From DATNPX01 sp036702975 (GTDB taxonomy: Bacteria > Cyanobacteriota > Vampirovibrionia > Obscuribacterales > Obscuribacteraceae), in contig DATNPX010000026.1 of NCBI GenBank assembly GCA_036702975.1, positions 1-64,000 of the forward strand: a stretch of DNA of 64,000 nt, read 5' to 3'. The position numbers and the translations under genes are program-made. Positions within the stretch are counted from its first letter, which is position 1, and the number at the start of each line of letters is the position of its first letter. The notes under the pieces were generated by a model. That model was not told where the DNA came from. It was given only the letters and a program-made list of their open reading frames with translations, and did no database searches. Positions 49,403 to 59,451 of the stretch are shown in pieces.

Positions 49403-50608
49403 ATGACAATCAACGTCATATTTCTCTGGTCGGTTTCAGCAGTATCGCTGCTGGTGGCACTGAACACAGTGTGGAAACTGTTTACTGAGCGATATCGCCT
49501 TTCTAAAGACGAGCTCAGTGACGAAGACAGAGCATTAGTCTGGCAAACAGTCTTCTTCATAGTGTTCCCGCTGATCAACTTGATTGATTTGCGAGGCAGC
49601 ATGGTCGCCTGCAATTTGCTGGGCGGCATCGTCAAAAATTGGACTTATGGCTTCCTCTGGTATCAAGTGACACCAGAATCACTGCCACAAGCGCTCGTCG
49701 TGCCAGTTTTGTTTGCTGGTCCCGCGGCGGCGGTGCTTTTGGCACTGCTGCTGATACCACCACTTTTCTTTAGACCACATCCATTTCTCGCGTGCCTCTT
49801 AGGCTATTCATCCATCTTCATCCTCTCGGTTCACTTAATCGTAAACCCTGTGATGGCGCTGGCAGGGATAGGCACGGGTGGCTGGGAGCAGGTGGCGGGC
49901 ATAGCCACAGAGGGACTGCTCTACCAGCTATTCCTTTTGCATGCGGCGGTCGCGATGTCGATGATTCTGTTCGTCCGCAATCCGGCTGTGCGCATGTGGT
50001 TCTCGGAACTTACCAGGCCTGGCGCCAACCAGCAGCTGCGCGAAGCCCTGATGACCCTACACGGCCACGTCGAAAACGCTAAATCGACCTGCCAGATTGG
50101 ACTGCTCTACGACCAGGCTGGGCTGAGACGCAACGCTGTTCGTCTTCTCAAGGCTGGCAAGCTCAAGTATTCCGGTTCTATTTATATGACCTATCTGGAA
50201 TCCCTGTTGTCCTACCGCAAGCGTGACTACAAAACGGCCGGCAAGCTCTTCCAGTTTGCCTCAGACCGGCGGGGCGTCGATGGTTATCTGAAGGCCAGTC
50301 TTCTAGCCGCGGCAGGGTGCGCATCCTTCGCAGATGGAGACATTATCGGTGCTCTCAACTTCTGCGAGCGAGCTTTGGAGTTCGACAATAACTGCCTGGT
50401 TGCCCGAATGGTCAAAGTAGACGTCTTTCTGCGGCAGGGGAAACGCGAGCAGGCAGGCGAAGAGATACTTACCGCAATGAAGTTAGGACTGGCGCTTGAC
50501 CTCGAAAACAAAGTACCGCTAGATGTCGAGAGAACTTTCAACGCCATCGTTCAACTAGATGAAAGAGAAAAAATTCGACTCTTTCAAGAAGCTTCACGCA
50601 ATATTTAA
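49403..50608 (+). CDS. Catalytically dead paralogue of the upstream M50-like/TPR protein
   Basis: The 401-residue protein has the same layout as its upstream neighbour: membrane domain (about 1-205) then TPRs. Segments align clearly: IDLRGSMVACNLLGGIVKNW plus TYGFLWYQVTP matches the HECGH region, and the stretch leading to NPAVRMWFSELTRPG matches NPG. The zinc ligands are gone: H68, E69 and H72 become D62, L63 and S66, and the later GDW becomes GGW. It is a pseudoprotease, perhaps a regulator or subunit of the active copy. The two genes are 85 bp apart on the same strand. Confidence 0.75.
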   Translation: MTINVIFLWSVSAVSLLVALNTVWKLFTERYRLSKDELSDEDRALVWQTVFFIVFPLINLIDLRGSMVACNLLGGIVKNWTYGFLWYQVTPESLPQALVVPVLFAGPAAAVLLALLLIPPLFFRPHPFLACLLGYSSIFILSVHLIVNPVMALAGIGTGGWEQVAGIATEGLLYQLFLLHAAVAMSMILFVRNPAVRMWFSELTRPGANQQLREALMTLHGHVENAKSTCQIGLLYDQAGLRRNAVRLLKAGKLKYSGSIYMTYLESLLSYRKRDYKTAGKLFQFASDRRGVDGYLKASLLAAAGCASFADGDIIGALNFCERALEFDNNCLVARMVKVDVFLRQGKREQAGEEILTAMKLGLALDLENKVPLDVERTFNAIVQLDEREKIRLFQEASRNI

Positions 50609-50634
50609 TGGGACGTTCGTAGTTCTCCCACAAT

Positions 50635-53613
50635 TTGAAAAAAAGGAAGTGTGAAATACGAAGGAACGCTTCCACTTTTCTGAACAAGCTCTATAATTCG
50701 ACCATCCGAAATCTTGGCATCCATGTGAGTGTGAATTCGGCAGTGGAGACACAGACTGCAGTGAACCTCCTATCACCGCGACGACAGAATATCCGAACCC
50801 GCATGCTGATACTGTGTTTCGGGGTCGCAGCACCGCTATTGGCCATCGGTAGTTTTGCCCTCTGGAAGGAGTACAAGACACTAAGAACAGAAGCCTCTCG
50901 AGCCACCGAATTTCAGGCTTCTATCGTCTCTCGCACCTTACGCCAATGGATGATCGCTCAGCTCAATAAACTTAACGCCCTGGGTGCCTTGCCGGCAGTG
51001 CAGCATCTACAAGAAGCAGGCTCGAAACCGTCTTTGATAACGGAGTTGACAGCTGACCCGGAATGGAACGATATCGCTCTCCTAGACCCCAAAGGACATC
51101 TCGTCCTCGCCGTAACCAACACGCCAAAAATCGAATCGACCGACGTCTTCGATTTTTCTGTTCTGACTGAAACGAAGCTCTTCGACAAACTACTGAAAAC
51201 ACACAAGGGTCTCATCTCCGGTTACAGCCGCTCGCCCATAACCAACAAACCAGCCTTGCTCGCCCTTACGCCTGTGGTCGTCGATGGCGGCATCAAGGGC
51301 GTTCTCGTCGCCAGCATTGAACCGAAGTCGGTGCTGCACTTATTCACAGGGCTAGGAGAGTCTGAAGGCAGCATGGTCGCGGTTGTCGATGACAACAATC
51401 GCGTCGTCGCCCGCACCCTTCAGAGTGATTATTGGCAAGGCAAAGATTTCTCGCAGGCGCGCACTGTCAAAGCATCCCGAAAAATGCGCAAGGGACAATT
51501 GGAGATAGTCGGTATCGCCGATCCTATCGCCCGGGCTTACGCATTCGAACGACTGCCAGAGAATAATTGGCACGTTGAAGTTGGAGTTCCCCTCGATACC
51601 ATATATGGTTCAGCACACGATTGGCTTGTGATCATGGTCGTGTTGGCGGGTTGCGCCTTGGGCATATCAACCGTTCTCGCCTTTTCGGCCACCAATCACT
51701 TTACACGCAACATTTCTGTACTGGTCAGAGAGACTTTGGCTATAGGCCGCGGTGACTTATCTAAGCGTGTAGTAATCCCTACAGGCGACGAACTCGGCTT
51801 GCTGGCCAGAGCCTTTAACTTAATGGCCGAACAGCTGCAATTGAATCACGAATTCAAGGCGATGATCGATGGTGTATCTGAGTCAATTCGGCACTCCCTT
51901 GACTTGAACGAGATATTGCACACAAGCGTGCGCGAGTTGGGACAGGCACTCGGTGCCAGTCGCTGTTGCCTGGCAATTATCGATGATAAAGATACCCACG
52001 ATAAATCAGACGACGAACTGAATTTTGAATACGAATGGTGGGACCCGACACGTGCGGGCGAACCTCTGCGCAATCGCTCTATTAAGATCACTGACGAGAG
52101 CGTGTTGAAGATGATTCTCGCACAAGGCTCAATTCTCTCATTAGACGTTATCAACAACGCCGGATGGCATCCGTTGTTCGAGAACACTGACGAGTCGCCA
52201 AACGATTGGAAATCGATTCAATCACTCATTGCCTGTCCGATCAATACAAAGGATGGTGCGATCGGCATCATCCTGGTACATCAATGTGATGAACGTCGAG
52301 TTTGGACCGATTCCGAGCTAGACCTTGTAGATGCTGTGACCAAGCAGATTGCACTAGCTATGCAGCACGCGAAATTGTACACACGCACAAAGACGATGGC
52401 CGAGCAAGAGATGCTCATTAATCACATCGTTGGAGCGACCAGAAGCTCGCTTGATTTAGACAAGATCCTGACCACGGTTAGTTTGGAGTTGAGCAAGGCG
52501 CTCGGAGCCGACCGCTGCCAGATTGCCCAACCGAAATCGGAAGGTCCGTTAGTCGTCACACACGAATCACATAACCCCGAGCTGCAATCAGCGAAAGGGC
52601 TCAACCTCTATCCAGACCAAATGGATTTCAATCCAACGCGGTCAGTCACCACCACCGGTGCACGTCCCTGCACTTTGCTTGGTATTAATCTCGAACATTT
52701 ATTAGCTGACAATGGCACGGCTCTGCAACGCCCCAGCCATACAGATCTATCAATGACGCAAGGCGAATCGCCGCTAGCAATCATCAATGATGTTGGACAC
52801 GACAGTCGTGCGATGCCATTCAGAGACTTCCTGGATAAAGTATCGTCTAAAGCTTTAATTGCTGCTCCTTTGTTGAACGACAAACGCCTGATCGGTCTTC
52901 TAGTTGTGCATCAATGTAGCAAGCAAAAACACTGGCGCGCCGAAGAGATCAGACTGGTTGCAGCTGTTGCAGACCAGCTAGCAATCGCAATCTCGCACGC
53001 TCAGCTCTTCGCACAAGTTAGATACCAGGCGATAACAGACGGACTCACCGGTCTCTACAATCACATCTATTTCAAAAATCGACTGCAAGAAGAGCTGCGT
53101 ACGGCGCAGAGAAAAGGCACCCCGTGCTCTTTGTTGATGGTCGACCTTGATAAACTCAAACAGATCAACGATAACTTTGGTCACCCAGTAGGAGACGCAG
53201 CGATCAGCCAGATTGCCAGCATATTGAAAAAACTGTTGCGCTCAGGCGACACAGCCGCACGCTACGGCGGTGAAGAGTTCGGCATTATTCTGCCAGGCTC
53301 GACATTAATCGAAGCCGCTCTTATTGCAGACCGCCTCTGCGCCACGATTCGAAACACTCCGGTGCCTGGTCTTGGCAAAATTAGCGCATCCATTGGGGCC
53401 GCCACCTATCCAATGCATGCGTCAACAGCGGCCGAGCTTATTGAAAATGCAGATAAAGCGCTTTACGTGGCAAAGAATTCCGGACGCGATCAAGCTAGAA
53501 TCTATCAAGCAGAGCCGATAGCTCTGTCTGCGACCAATGTGCCATCGGCGGCAAGCGCCCAGAGTCATCCAAGCGCCAGAGAGAACGAGCAGCCGCTGCA
53601 CTCGCAAAAATAG
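50635..53613 (+). CDS. Membrane-bound GGDEF diguanylate cyclase with Cache, HAMP and two GAF domains
   Basis: The 992-residue protein has a first membrane helix (MLILCFGVAAPLLAIGSFALW, about 57-77 as read in two parts), an extracytoplasmic Cache-like sensor (about 80-325), a second helix (about 330-352), HAMP (about 352-405), two GAF domains (about 425-580 and 605-790) and a C-terminal GGDEF domain. The catalytic GGEEF is at 878-882, with an RxxD inhibitory-site residue set (RSGD) five residues before it, so it should make cyclic di-GMP under feedback control. The TTG start at 50635 is weakly supported; a later start is likely since the first 50 residues lack conservation. Confidence 0.87.
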   Translation: MKKRKCEIRRNASTFLNKLYNSTIRNLGIHVSVNSAVETQTAVNLLSPRRQNIRTRMLILCFGVAAPLLAIGSFALWKEYKTLRTEASRATEFQASIVSRTLRQWMIAQLNKLNALGALPAVQHLQEAGSKPSLITELTADPEWNDIALLDPKGHLVLAVTNTPKIESTDVFDFSVLTETKLFDKLLKTHKGLISGYSRSPITNKPALLALTPVVVDGGIKGVLVASIEPKSVLHLFTGLGESEGSMVAVVDDNNRVVARTLQSDYWQGKDFSQARTVKASRKMRKGQLEIVGIADPIARAYAFERLPENNWHVEVGVPLDTIYGSAHDWLVIMVVLAGCALGISTVLAFSATNHFTRNISVLVRETLAIGRGDLSKRVVIPTGDELGLLARAFNLMAEQLQLNHEFKAMIDGVSESIRHSLDLNEILHTSVRELGQALGASRCCLAIIDDKDTHDKSDDELNFEYEWWDPTRAGEPLRNRSIKITDESVLKMILAQGSILSLDVINNAGWHPLFENTDESPNDWKSIQSLIACPINTKDGAIGIILVHQCDERRVWTDSELDLVDAVTKQIALAMQHAKLYTRTKTMAEQEMLINHIVGATRSSLDLDKILTTVSLELSKALGADRCQIAQPKSEGPLVVTHESHNPELQSAKGLNLYPDQMDFNPTRSVTTTGARPCTLLGINLEHLLADNGTALQRPSHTDLSMTQGESPLAIINDVGHDSRAMPFRDFLDKVSSKALIAAPLLNDKRLIGLLVVHQCSKQKHWRAEEIRLVAAVADQLAIAISHAQLFAQVRYQAITDGLTGLYNHIYFKNRLQEELRTAQRKGTPCSLLMVDLDKLKQINDNFGHPVGDAAISQIASILKKLLRSGDTAARYGGEEFGIILPGSTLIEAALIADRLCATIRNTPVPGLGKISASIGAATYPMHASTAAELIENADKALYVAKNSGRDQARIYQAEPIALSATNVPSAASAQSHPSARENEQPLHSQK

Positions 53614-53636
53614 CGCTCCATAAACCAGATTTTGAC

Positions 53637-54326
53637 GTGAAACGGCTAGTACTTTTTGACATCGACGAAACAATGATATCTTCAGATGGTGCCGGAAGAC
53701 GCGCATTTGCACGTGTTCTCAAGCGCGAATACGGAATTTCGGAAGAGATCGGTCAAATAAGCATGTCTGGTAAGACCGATCCGCAGATCCTGAAAGAGAT
53801 TTTTGAGTACGTGCAAAAAGGACATCTACACACGAAAGAGACGCTCCAAGAGTTTTACCAGCACTACTTGGAAGCATTAAAGGAAGAAGTCGCTGCATCG
53901 ACGACCTATATTATCCATGCAGGCATTCCAACTCTTTTAGCGCGGCTTGCTCTTGACGAAAGCGCCTACCTCGGGCTTGTCACGGGAAATATCGAACCTG
54001 GCGCCCGCCTCAAACTCGATCGTGTCTGTTTGAACGATTACTTTCCGATTGGCGCTTATGGCTCAGATTCAGCCAACAGACTCGATCTGCCGGCAATCGC
54101 GGTAGAGCGTGCCAACGAGCACTACGAGCAAGATTTCAACAAAGATGAAGTAGTAATCGTCGGCGACAGCGTCAATGACATATTATGTGCGAAACACTAC
54201 GGTGCAAAGTGCATTGCTGTAAATACAGGCAAGACACCACGCGCTGATCTTGAGGCTTACAAGCCAGAGTATTTGTTCGCCGACCTCAGTCAAACAGATG
54301 ATGTGACCGCAGCCATATACGCTTGA
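53637..54326 (+). CDS. HAD-superfamily phosphatase
   Basis: The 229-residue protein has HAD motif I DIDETM near the start (nucleophile Asp and acid/base Asp), motif II VTGN, a Lys region, and motif IV GDSVNDILCA. A helical cap lies between motifs I and II (about 18-95), the layout of phosphoglycolate phosphatase and beta-phosphoglucomutase relatives. The substrate is unknown. It starts at GTG 53637, 23 bases after the GGDEF gene, and is followed by folK and acpS. Confidence 0.88.
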   Translation: MKRLVLFDIDETMISSDGAGRRAFARVLKREYGISEEIGQISMSGKTDPQILKEIFEYVQKGHLHTKETLQEFYQHYLEALKEEVAASTTYIIHAGIPTLLARLALDESAYLGLVTGNIEPGARLKLDRVCLNDYFPIGAYGSDSANRLDLPAIAVERANEHYEQDFNKDEVVIVGDSVNDILCAKHYGAKCIAVNTGKTPRADLEAYKPEYLFADLSQTDDVTAAIYA

Positions 54327-54365
54327 ACCAAACAAGGAGATATAATTGTCTCCCGCAAAAGCGCG

Positions 54366-54959
54366 TTGGACAGGTGTCTCTTGACTGAAAAACAAAGAAT
54401 TTTAAAGGGTAATCCGCGCCGAACACGAGCTTTCATCAGCTTGGGCTCAAACGATGGAGACAGAGTCGGATTTGTCCAGCAATCTATGCAGTTCCTCAAA
54501 GACGTAGAAGGAATCTCGGTTAAAGATACCTCCAGCCTTTACGAAACAGAACCGCTTGGAGTCGGCAACCCGCAATGGTTCGTCAATGCAGTCGCTGCCA
54601 TTGACACGACACTTTCAGCAGAACAACTTCTTACAGCATGCAAAGACATCGAAGGACGTTTACAAAAGATGCACGGTGTGGAAGAAGCTGACGAAGACGC
54701 CTCGCCGTTAAATCGGCGTCGAATAATCGATTTGGACATTTTGTTTTTCGGTGACGAACTGCACGATAGCGATTCTTTACGCATTCCGCATCCGAACATT
54801 ACTCATCGTGCTTATGCTCTGGTGCCTCTGCTCGAGATCGCTCCCGACTATGTGCACCCGCGCCTGAACAAAACTATCGGACAGATTCACGAGAGCTTGC
54901 CACAGCCCGAACAAGTATTTTTATATGGCACGCGCGACGCAGACCGACACAGAGACTAG
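54366..54959 (+). CDS. folK: 2-amino-4-hydroxy-6-hydroxymethyldihydropteridine pyrophosphokinase
   Basis: FolK transfers pyrophosphate from ATP to 6-hydroxymethyl-dihydropterin in folate synthesis. Motifs are FISLGSNDGDR, SSLYETEPLGVGNPQWFVN, NRRRIIDLDILFFGD (metal-binding Asp pair) and IPHPNITHRAYALVPLLEIA. It is 197 residues long. A start a few codons inside (TTG 54381) is possible because the first 20 residues are not conserved. It is unlinked to folB or folP. Confidence 0.95.
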   Translation: MDRCLLTEKQRILKGNPRRTRAFISLGSNDGDRVGFVQQSMQFLKDVEGISVKDTSSLYETEPLGVGNPQWFVNAVAAIDTTLSAEQLLTACKDIEGRLQKMHGVEEADEDASPLNRRRIIDLDILFFGDELHDSDSLRIPHPNITHRAYALVPLLEIAPDYVHPRLNKTIGQIHESLPQPEQVFLYGTRDADRHRD

Positions 54960-54973
54960 TACTTACTTCCTGA

Positions 54974-55378
54974 ATGCTAAACTTCAAGATTGGCACTGAC
55001 ATCGTTTCGCTCGAGCGCATTGAGAGAGCCTACAGTCGTTTCGGAACAAAATTTCTCGACCGTATCTTGACTCCTGCAGAAAAGACCTACGTGCTCAGCA
55101 GAAACAAGGGAGCAATCGCCAGTCTGGCAGGACGATTTGCAGCTAAAGAAGCGTGCTCGAAAATGCTCGGTACGGGATGGCATAACCTCGATTGGAAAGA
55201 AGTGGAGGTGGTGAGACTGTACACCGGTGCCCCACAGTTGAAATTGCACGGAAGAGCCAAAGAGCGGGCGGAACGGCTGGGACTGAGCCAGTTCGAACTC
55301 AGCATCTCGCACGAACGCGAATTTGCAGTAGCGTTTGTTGTAGCTTGCGGTAACGAAACAAGACCGAATCACGTCTAA
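54974..55378 (+). CDS. acpS: Holo-[acyl-carrier-protein] synthase
   Basis: The 134-residue AcpS transfers phosphopantetheine from CoA to apo-ACP. The signature IGTDIVSLERIERAY and RFAAKEACSKMLGTG (metal-binding Asp and Glu) are present, with SISHEREFAVAFVV near the end. It follows folK by 14 bases, so the two are cotranscribed. Confidence 0.95.
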   Translation: MLNFKIGTDIVSLERIERAYSRFGTKFLDRILTPAEKTYVLSRNKGAIASLAGRFAAKEACSKMLGTGWHNLDWKEVEVVRLYTGAPQLKLHGRAKERAERLGLSQFELSISHEREFAVAFVVACGNETRPNHV

Positions 55379-55467
55379 TCGGTTAAAGTGAATTGTCAAA
55401 TTGTTAGCCTAGGCGACGGACGCAAATGAGAGACTAACGAAATGCGTGCACAGACAGGAAGAACAGA

Positions 55468-58400
55468 ATGAAGAAAGTGCACTATATATGGTGCCTTCTG
55501 TTAGCCAGTCTGGCAGGCTGCATCATCTACTCTATGCAGTCAGAGAAAGTATTTCCATCGGCATCTATTGACTTGAAGCTGACCAAGACTGAAATCAAGC
55601 AGCTTTCAGACCAGTGGAAAAACAAATGCGGATATAAAGAAGAAAAAGGAATTGAATCGACAACCTTTTCGTATGATGACGATGCGAAGACGTTTCTCGA
55701 ATATGAACTGGGAGCTTCTCGCGCAAATGAATTGATGCATGACACAATACCCTGCTGGTATTGGACGACACGTTATTGTAAACCGCTGAAACAAGAAGAG
55801 TTTTCCTGCTGGCTCGATCCAGTGGGCCACCTGGTGTCGTTCAGCCACTCAATAGAAAACGACACGGAGCTGCCAAACATAAGCCATGCTGATGCCAAAA
55901 AGATGGCTGAGGACGCCCTGCAAGGAGACGTTAAGGTCGACCTGAAGACATACAAATTGGTTGAAGATGGCTCTGTCGAACAAGCGCATCGAACCGACCA
56001 CTACTTCACGTGGGAAGACAAGTCTCAAGTCTATTCCGGGGCTCGATTGAGATGTTATGCCTACATCTCCGGGAATGAAGTCACTGCAGTAAATCACTAT
56101 CTAAAAATTCCCGACGCGTGGAAGCGCAAGTTCGCCAAGCTCCGCTCCTACAACGACGCCTTGGAAGAAGTAGCAACCATCTTCTACGAGGCATTGCAGG
56201 CTGGAATATTCTTTGTGTTCCTCTGGTCTTTTGCCAATGGACAGATCAGGTGGAAATTTACACTCTCGGTCTCAATCGTTTACGCAATCCTGGCGATTCT
56301 TGACTCGCTAAATTCGTTACCGCAATCTCTGCACGAATACACAACCACCACTCCCTACAGCGGATTTCAGGTGGAGTTTGCATTGCGCGCTTTGTGGAGT
56401 GGCGTCAGCACTTTCTTTCAGATATTCACGCTGGTCGCTGCAGCTGAGACTGTTTATCGTCTGGCACGGCCAAATTTCATTTCATTGGAGAAGTCATTCA
56501 CTAAGCGCGGCGCTCAGACTCTGCAAACTTTGCAAGGAATGCTTGCCGGAATCGGTACCTTCGGCATTCACTTGGGCTGGCTAATTGTCTACTACATCCT
56601 TGGCCGCTCATTCAACCTCTGGTGTCCCCTCGACATATCTAATTCGGAAGCTCTCAGTTCCATCGTTCCCGCGTTTTCGTCTCTCAACGTCGGCTTCAAC
56701 GCCAGCCTGACCGAGGAACTCACGTATAGAGTCTTAGGGTTGATGGCATTCCAGCGACTGGTGAAAAAGTTCTGGTTGGCAAATATATTGCAAGCTGCGG
56801 CCTGGGCTTTCATGCATAGCAACTATCCGCAGGAACCGCCGTACGCCCGGGGATTAGAGTTGACGGTAGTTGGAACGATCTATGGAATGGTCCTGAATAA
56901 GTTCGGGCTGCTGGCATGCATATTCTCGCACAACTTGATCGACACGTTTTTGGGTTTAAACCCGCTGTTCACATCCAGGGCTAGCAGCCTGAAGATATCC
57001 GCTTACTTGAGTCTCGTGCCATTTGTTTTCGTGCTGGCTGTACCGATAATGCTCTGGTATAGAGAGAAAAAATTCAACTCAGAATCGGAAGTTTCCAATC
57101 TTGCTTTAAGTCCGCCCAAGCCTCACTCATTTGCCGAAGAAGTACAGCATACTGCGCATTCTTACTCGTACAAACCGCTTAGCACAGCAAAACGTCTCTT
57201 TCTCGTTTTTCTCATCGTCGTTGGTGCAGCCACCGAGTTTGGTGTGCACATACCTTCTCTCGCGCACGAAACCAACGTCACCTTCTCGCGCGAGGACGCT
57301 TTAAAAGCAGCGACAAAAGTGCTTACAGACAGAGACCTACGTCCTGATGCCTTCAGTTCTGTTGCATACATATCTTCAGCACTCGATCTCGAAGAGTTTC
57401 AATATGTCTTCGAGAAAGATCGCCCGCACATGAATCAGCTGGTTTACAATCCCGAAACTCCATTACTTTGGACAGTCCGTTTCTACAAACCGCTATCTGG
57501 TGATGAATATCGAGTGATGTTCGATGCCAAAGGGAAGTTGGAAGAAGTACTGGTGACTATGGAGGAAGACGAGGAAGGCGCAAACCTCAGCAAAGAAGAG
57601 GCGCTTGCGAAGGTGCAGGACTATTTCCACAAGCTTCATCCTGAGATGGAGCCGTTTGTGCTGGATGACTCTAGCGAACAAAAACGCGACAAACGAACGG
57701 ACTGGAACTTCACATTCAAATTGCCAAGATTCAAGGTGGGAACCGCCGACTATAAAGTGACGATCAATTGCATTGGAGATCAACCTAGCGGATTCTCAAA
57801 TGCCTGGTCAATTCCCGATGCCTGGAAATTTCAACGTGCCATCAAATCATGGCGTGAACGCATCGTACCAAACCTGCTTTATGCCTGCGAATTAGGATTG
57901 ATCGGTATGGTCTTGTTCTGGGCACGCGGTGTCATTCGCGCCTCTGCGATTCCATGGCGTCCGGCGATTATGTTTGGAGTTGGCATGGCCGCAATTGTCG
58001 TAGTGAAAAATCTAAACGACTGGCCTATGTTCTTTGCTTCGTATGATGCTGATGCACCACTAGAGACCTATTTCATTCAGAAAATCGTCAGCGACCTGTT
58101 GCAGGCGATATCAAGCTTTTCGCTAAGCACAGTCATTGCAGCATTCGGTCTTGGCTCATTGCGCTTGCTGATTCCACCTTCGGCGACTGCAGCCATTTTG
58201 CGCACAACACTGACACCCAAACGCGGTCGAGAGATGGCGAGCAACCGTCACATCTGGCTGGATGCAGCATTGGTGGGACTGGCTGTCGGCATAGGCTGGC
58301 AGGCACTGTCCATCGGCGCTGCTCTTGCGCGCTGCAGCTTTTCACCTGAGCTTACTTCCGCGCCGATGGAAAACACCTGTTATCTTGTCAATTTCCTAGA

Positions 58401-58959
58401 TCCGGCAATCGCCATGCTGCTTGACGCAATTCACGAAGGCTGCCAATTTCCATTCGCCATTGCTATCGTCATGGGTCTCTACGCGAAATATGTCCGGGGC
58501 TTTCGAAACTATTTGATCATCGCCCTCATTTTCAGCCTGGCCTACCCTAGCGCCGACAAATACCTCCAGAACTACCTCATCAATGTTGTCTGGAACTTCT
58601 CGTCATGCCTGCTTCTGTGGCTTCTCATCGCAAAATTTGCGCGCGAGAATTTCGCGGCATACTTCTTCACGGCAGCGGTCGGTTCGCTCGTTTCATTCCT
58701 GAGGATTCTCGTAAACCATGGACGAGTGTTGTACGAACAAGACATTATCTCCACTGCCGTGTCATTGTTGCTGCCCCTCATTTATGTCTTGTATGCCAGT
58801 CTGAATACGGCAACACGCGAGACCGAAAAGAAGACATCTGCGATACCGGCACCACTGGATGCAGATGAAGAGATTCCATCGGTGCTTGAGTCGGAATCAG
58901 TGACTTCGAACGAGCATGGACAGGCAGATGCACCCAACACAGCCAATGAACCGTCGTAG
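55468..58959 (+). CDS. Giant CPBP-family (Rce1-like) membrane protease with internal duplication
   Basis: The 1163-residue protein consists of two homologous halves, each a PepSY-like extracytoplasmic domain followed by a membrane domain. The first domain has WYWTTRYCKPLKQEEFSCWL and HYLKIPDAWKRKF; the second has LLWTVRFYKPLSGDEYRVMF and AWSIPDAWKFQRA. Only the first membrane domain has the CPBP glutamic-protease signature: E416-E417-x3-R421 (LTEELTYRV), H450 (AWAFMHSN) and H488 (FSHNLID). At the comparable place in the second half (AMLLDAIHEGCQFPF) the EExxxR motif is missing, so it looks inactive. CPBP enzymes process prenylated or small membrane peptides in bacteriocin immunity and related roles. 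The substrate is unknown. It is about four times the usual family length. Confidence 0.8.
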   Translation: MKKVHYIWCLLLASLAGCIIYSMQSEKVFPSASIDLKLTKTEIKQLSDQWKNKCGYKEEKGIESTTFSYDDDAKTFLEYELGASRANELMHDTIPCWYWTTRYCKPLKQEEFSCWLDPVGHLVSFSHSIENDTELPNISHADAKKMAEDALQGDVKVDLKTYKLVEDGSVEQAHRTDHYFTWEDKSQVYSGARLRCYAYISGNEVTAVNHYLKIPDAWKRKFAKLRSYNDALEEVATIFYEALQAGIFFVFLWSFANGQIRWKFTLSVSIVYAILAILDSLNSLPQSLHEYTTTTPYSGFQVEFALRALWSGVSTFFQIFTLVAAAETVYRLARPNFISLEKSFTKRGAQTLQTLQGMLAGIGTFGIHLGWLIVYYILGRSFNLWCPLDISNSEALSSIVPAFSSLNVGFNASLTEELTYRVLGLMAFQRLVKKFWLANILQAAAWAFMHSNYPQEPPYARGLELTVVGTIYGMVLNKFGLLACIFSHNLIDTFLGLNPLFTSRASSLKISAYLSLVPFVFVLAVPIMLWYREKKFNSESEVSNLALSPPKPHSFAEEVQHTAHSYSYKPLSTAKRLFLVFLIVVGAATEFGVHIPSLAHETNVTFSREDALKAATKVLTDRDLRPDAFSSVAYISSALDLEEFQYVFEKDRPHMNQLVYNPETPLLWTVRFYKPLSGDEYRVMFDAKGKLEEVLVTMEEDEEGANLSKEEALAKVQDYFHKLHPEMEPFVLDDSSEQKRDKRTDWNFTFKLPRFKVGTADYKVTINCIGDQPSGFSNAWSIPDAWKFQRAIKSWRERIVPNLLYACELGLIGMVLFWARGVIRASAIPWRPAIMFGVGMAAIVVVKNLNDWPMFFASYDADAPLETYFIQKIVSDLLQAISSFSLSTVIAAFGLGSLRLLIPPSATAAILRTTLTPKRGREMASNRHIWLDAALVGLAVGIGWQALSIGAALARCSFSPELTSAPMENTCYLVNFLDPAIAMLLDAIHEGCQFPFAIAIVMGLYAKYVRGFRNYLIIALIFSLAYPSADKYLQNYLINVVWNFSSCLLLWLLIAKFARENFAAYFFTAAVGSLVSFLRILVNHGRVLYEQDIISTAVSLLLPLIYVLYASLNTATRETEKKTSAIPAPLDADEEIPSVLESESVTSNEHGQADAPNTANEPS

Positions 58960-59037
58960 TCAGATACAGGGTCACCGACGTGACGCCCCAGCCAAAAGCG
59001 GTGCTTACGTCGTTTGCGAGTAAAAACACAGAGAGGG

Positions 59038-59451
59038 CTACATACCGCCGGTAGTATCATCCAATGGGCGCCCAATCGCCATAGCCACCATCAAACACTG
59101 ATCCACCCGCTCCATCGTCTCCTGAGGCAGGGCCCCTATCTTGCTTACAAGCAAAGTCTTTGGGATGGTTGCAATAACGGTGCAATCGATTACGCTATCG
59201 AGACGCAATCCGCCTTGCTGTCCTTCGGGAGAGTGCTGCATCACAACAACTTGCGTCGGTTCGCGTCCAGCTCTCGTCACGTTGCTGGTCAGCGGCACCA
59301 ATAGAACGTCGTCCAAGCGGGCGTTGTTATAGTTGTTGGAGATTATGACCGCCGGTCTTCGTTTAGTCTGAGTCTGTCCTTCGTCGGTCGTGTAAGGAAA
59401 CGACACCAAAACGACGTCGCCCTTTTTATATTGAGCCGACTTTGAGGACAT
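59038..59451 (-). CDS. MazF/PemK-family toxin
   Basis: From ATG 59451 the protein is 137 residues with the MazF fold: YKKGDVVLVSFPYT, KRRPAVIISNN, LVPLTSNVTRAG, GLRLDSVIDCTVIATIPKTL and the terminal helix around MVAMAIGRPLDD. The catalytic Arg and Thr/Ser positions (KRRPAV, TSN) are present. MazF/PemK toxins are usually sequence-specific RNases. No MazE/PemI-like antitoxin is adjacent. A TTG at 59487 is a possible longer start, with a TACAAT -10 at 59500-59505. The spacer 59452-59766 has no gene. Confidence 0.85.
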   Translation of the reverse strand: MSSKSAQYKKGDVVLVSFPYTTDEGQTQTKRRPAVIISNNYNNARLDDVLLVPLTSNVTRAGREPTQVVVMQHSPEGQQGGLRLDSVIDCTVIATIPKTLLVSKIGALPQETMERVDQCLMVAMAIGRPLDDTTGGM

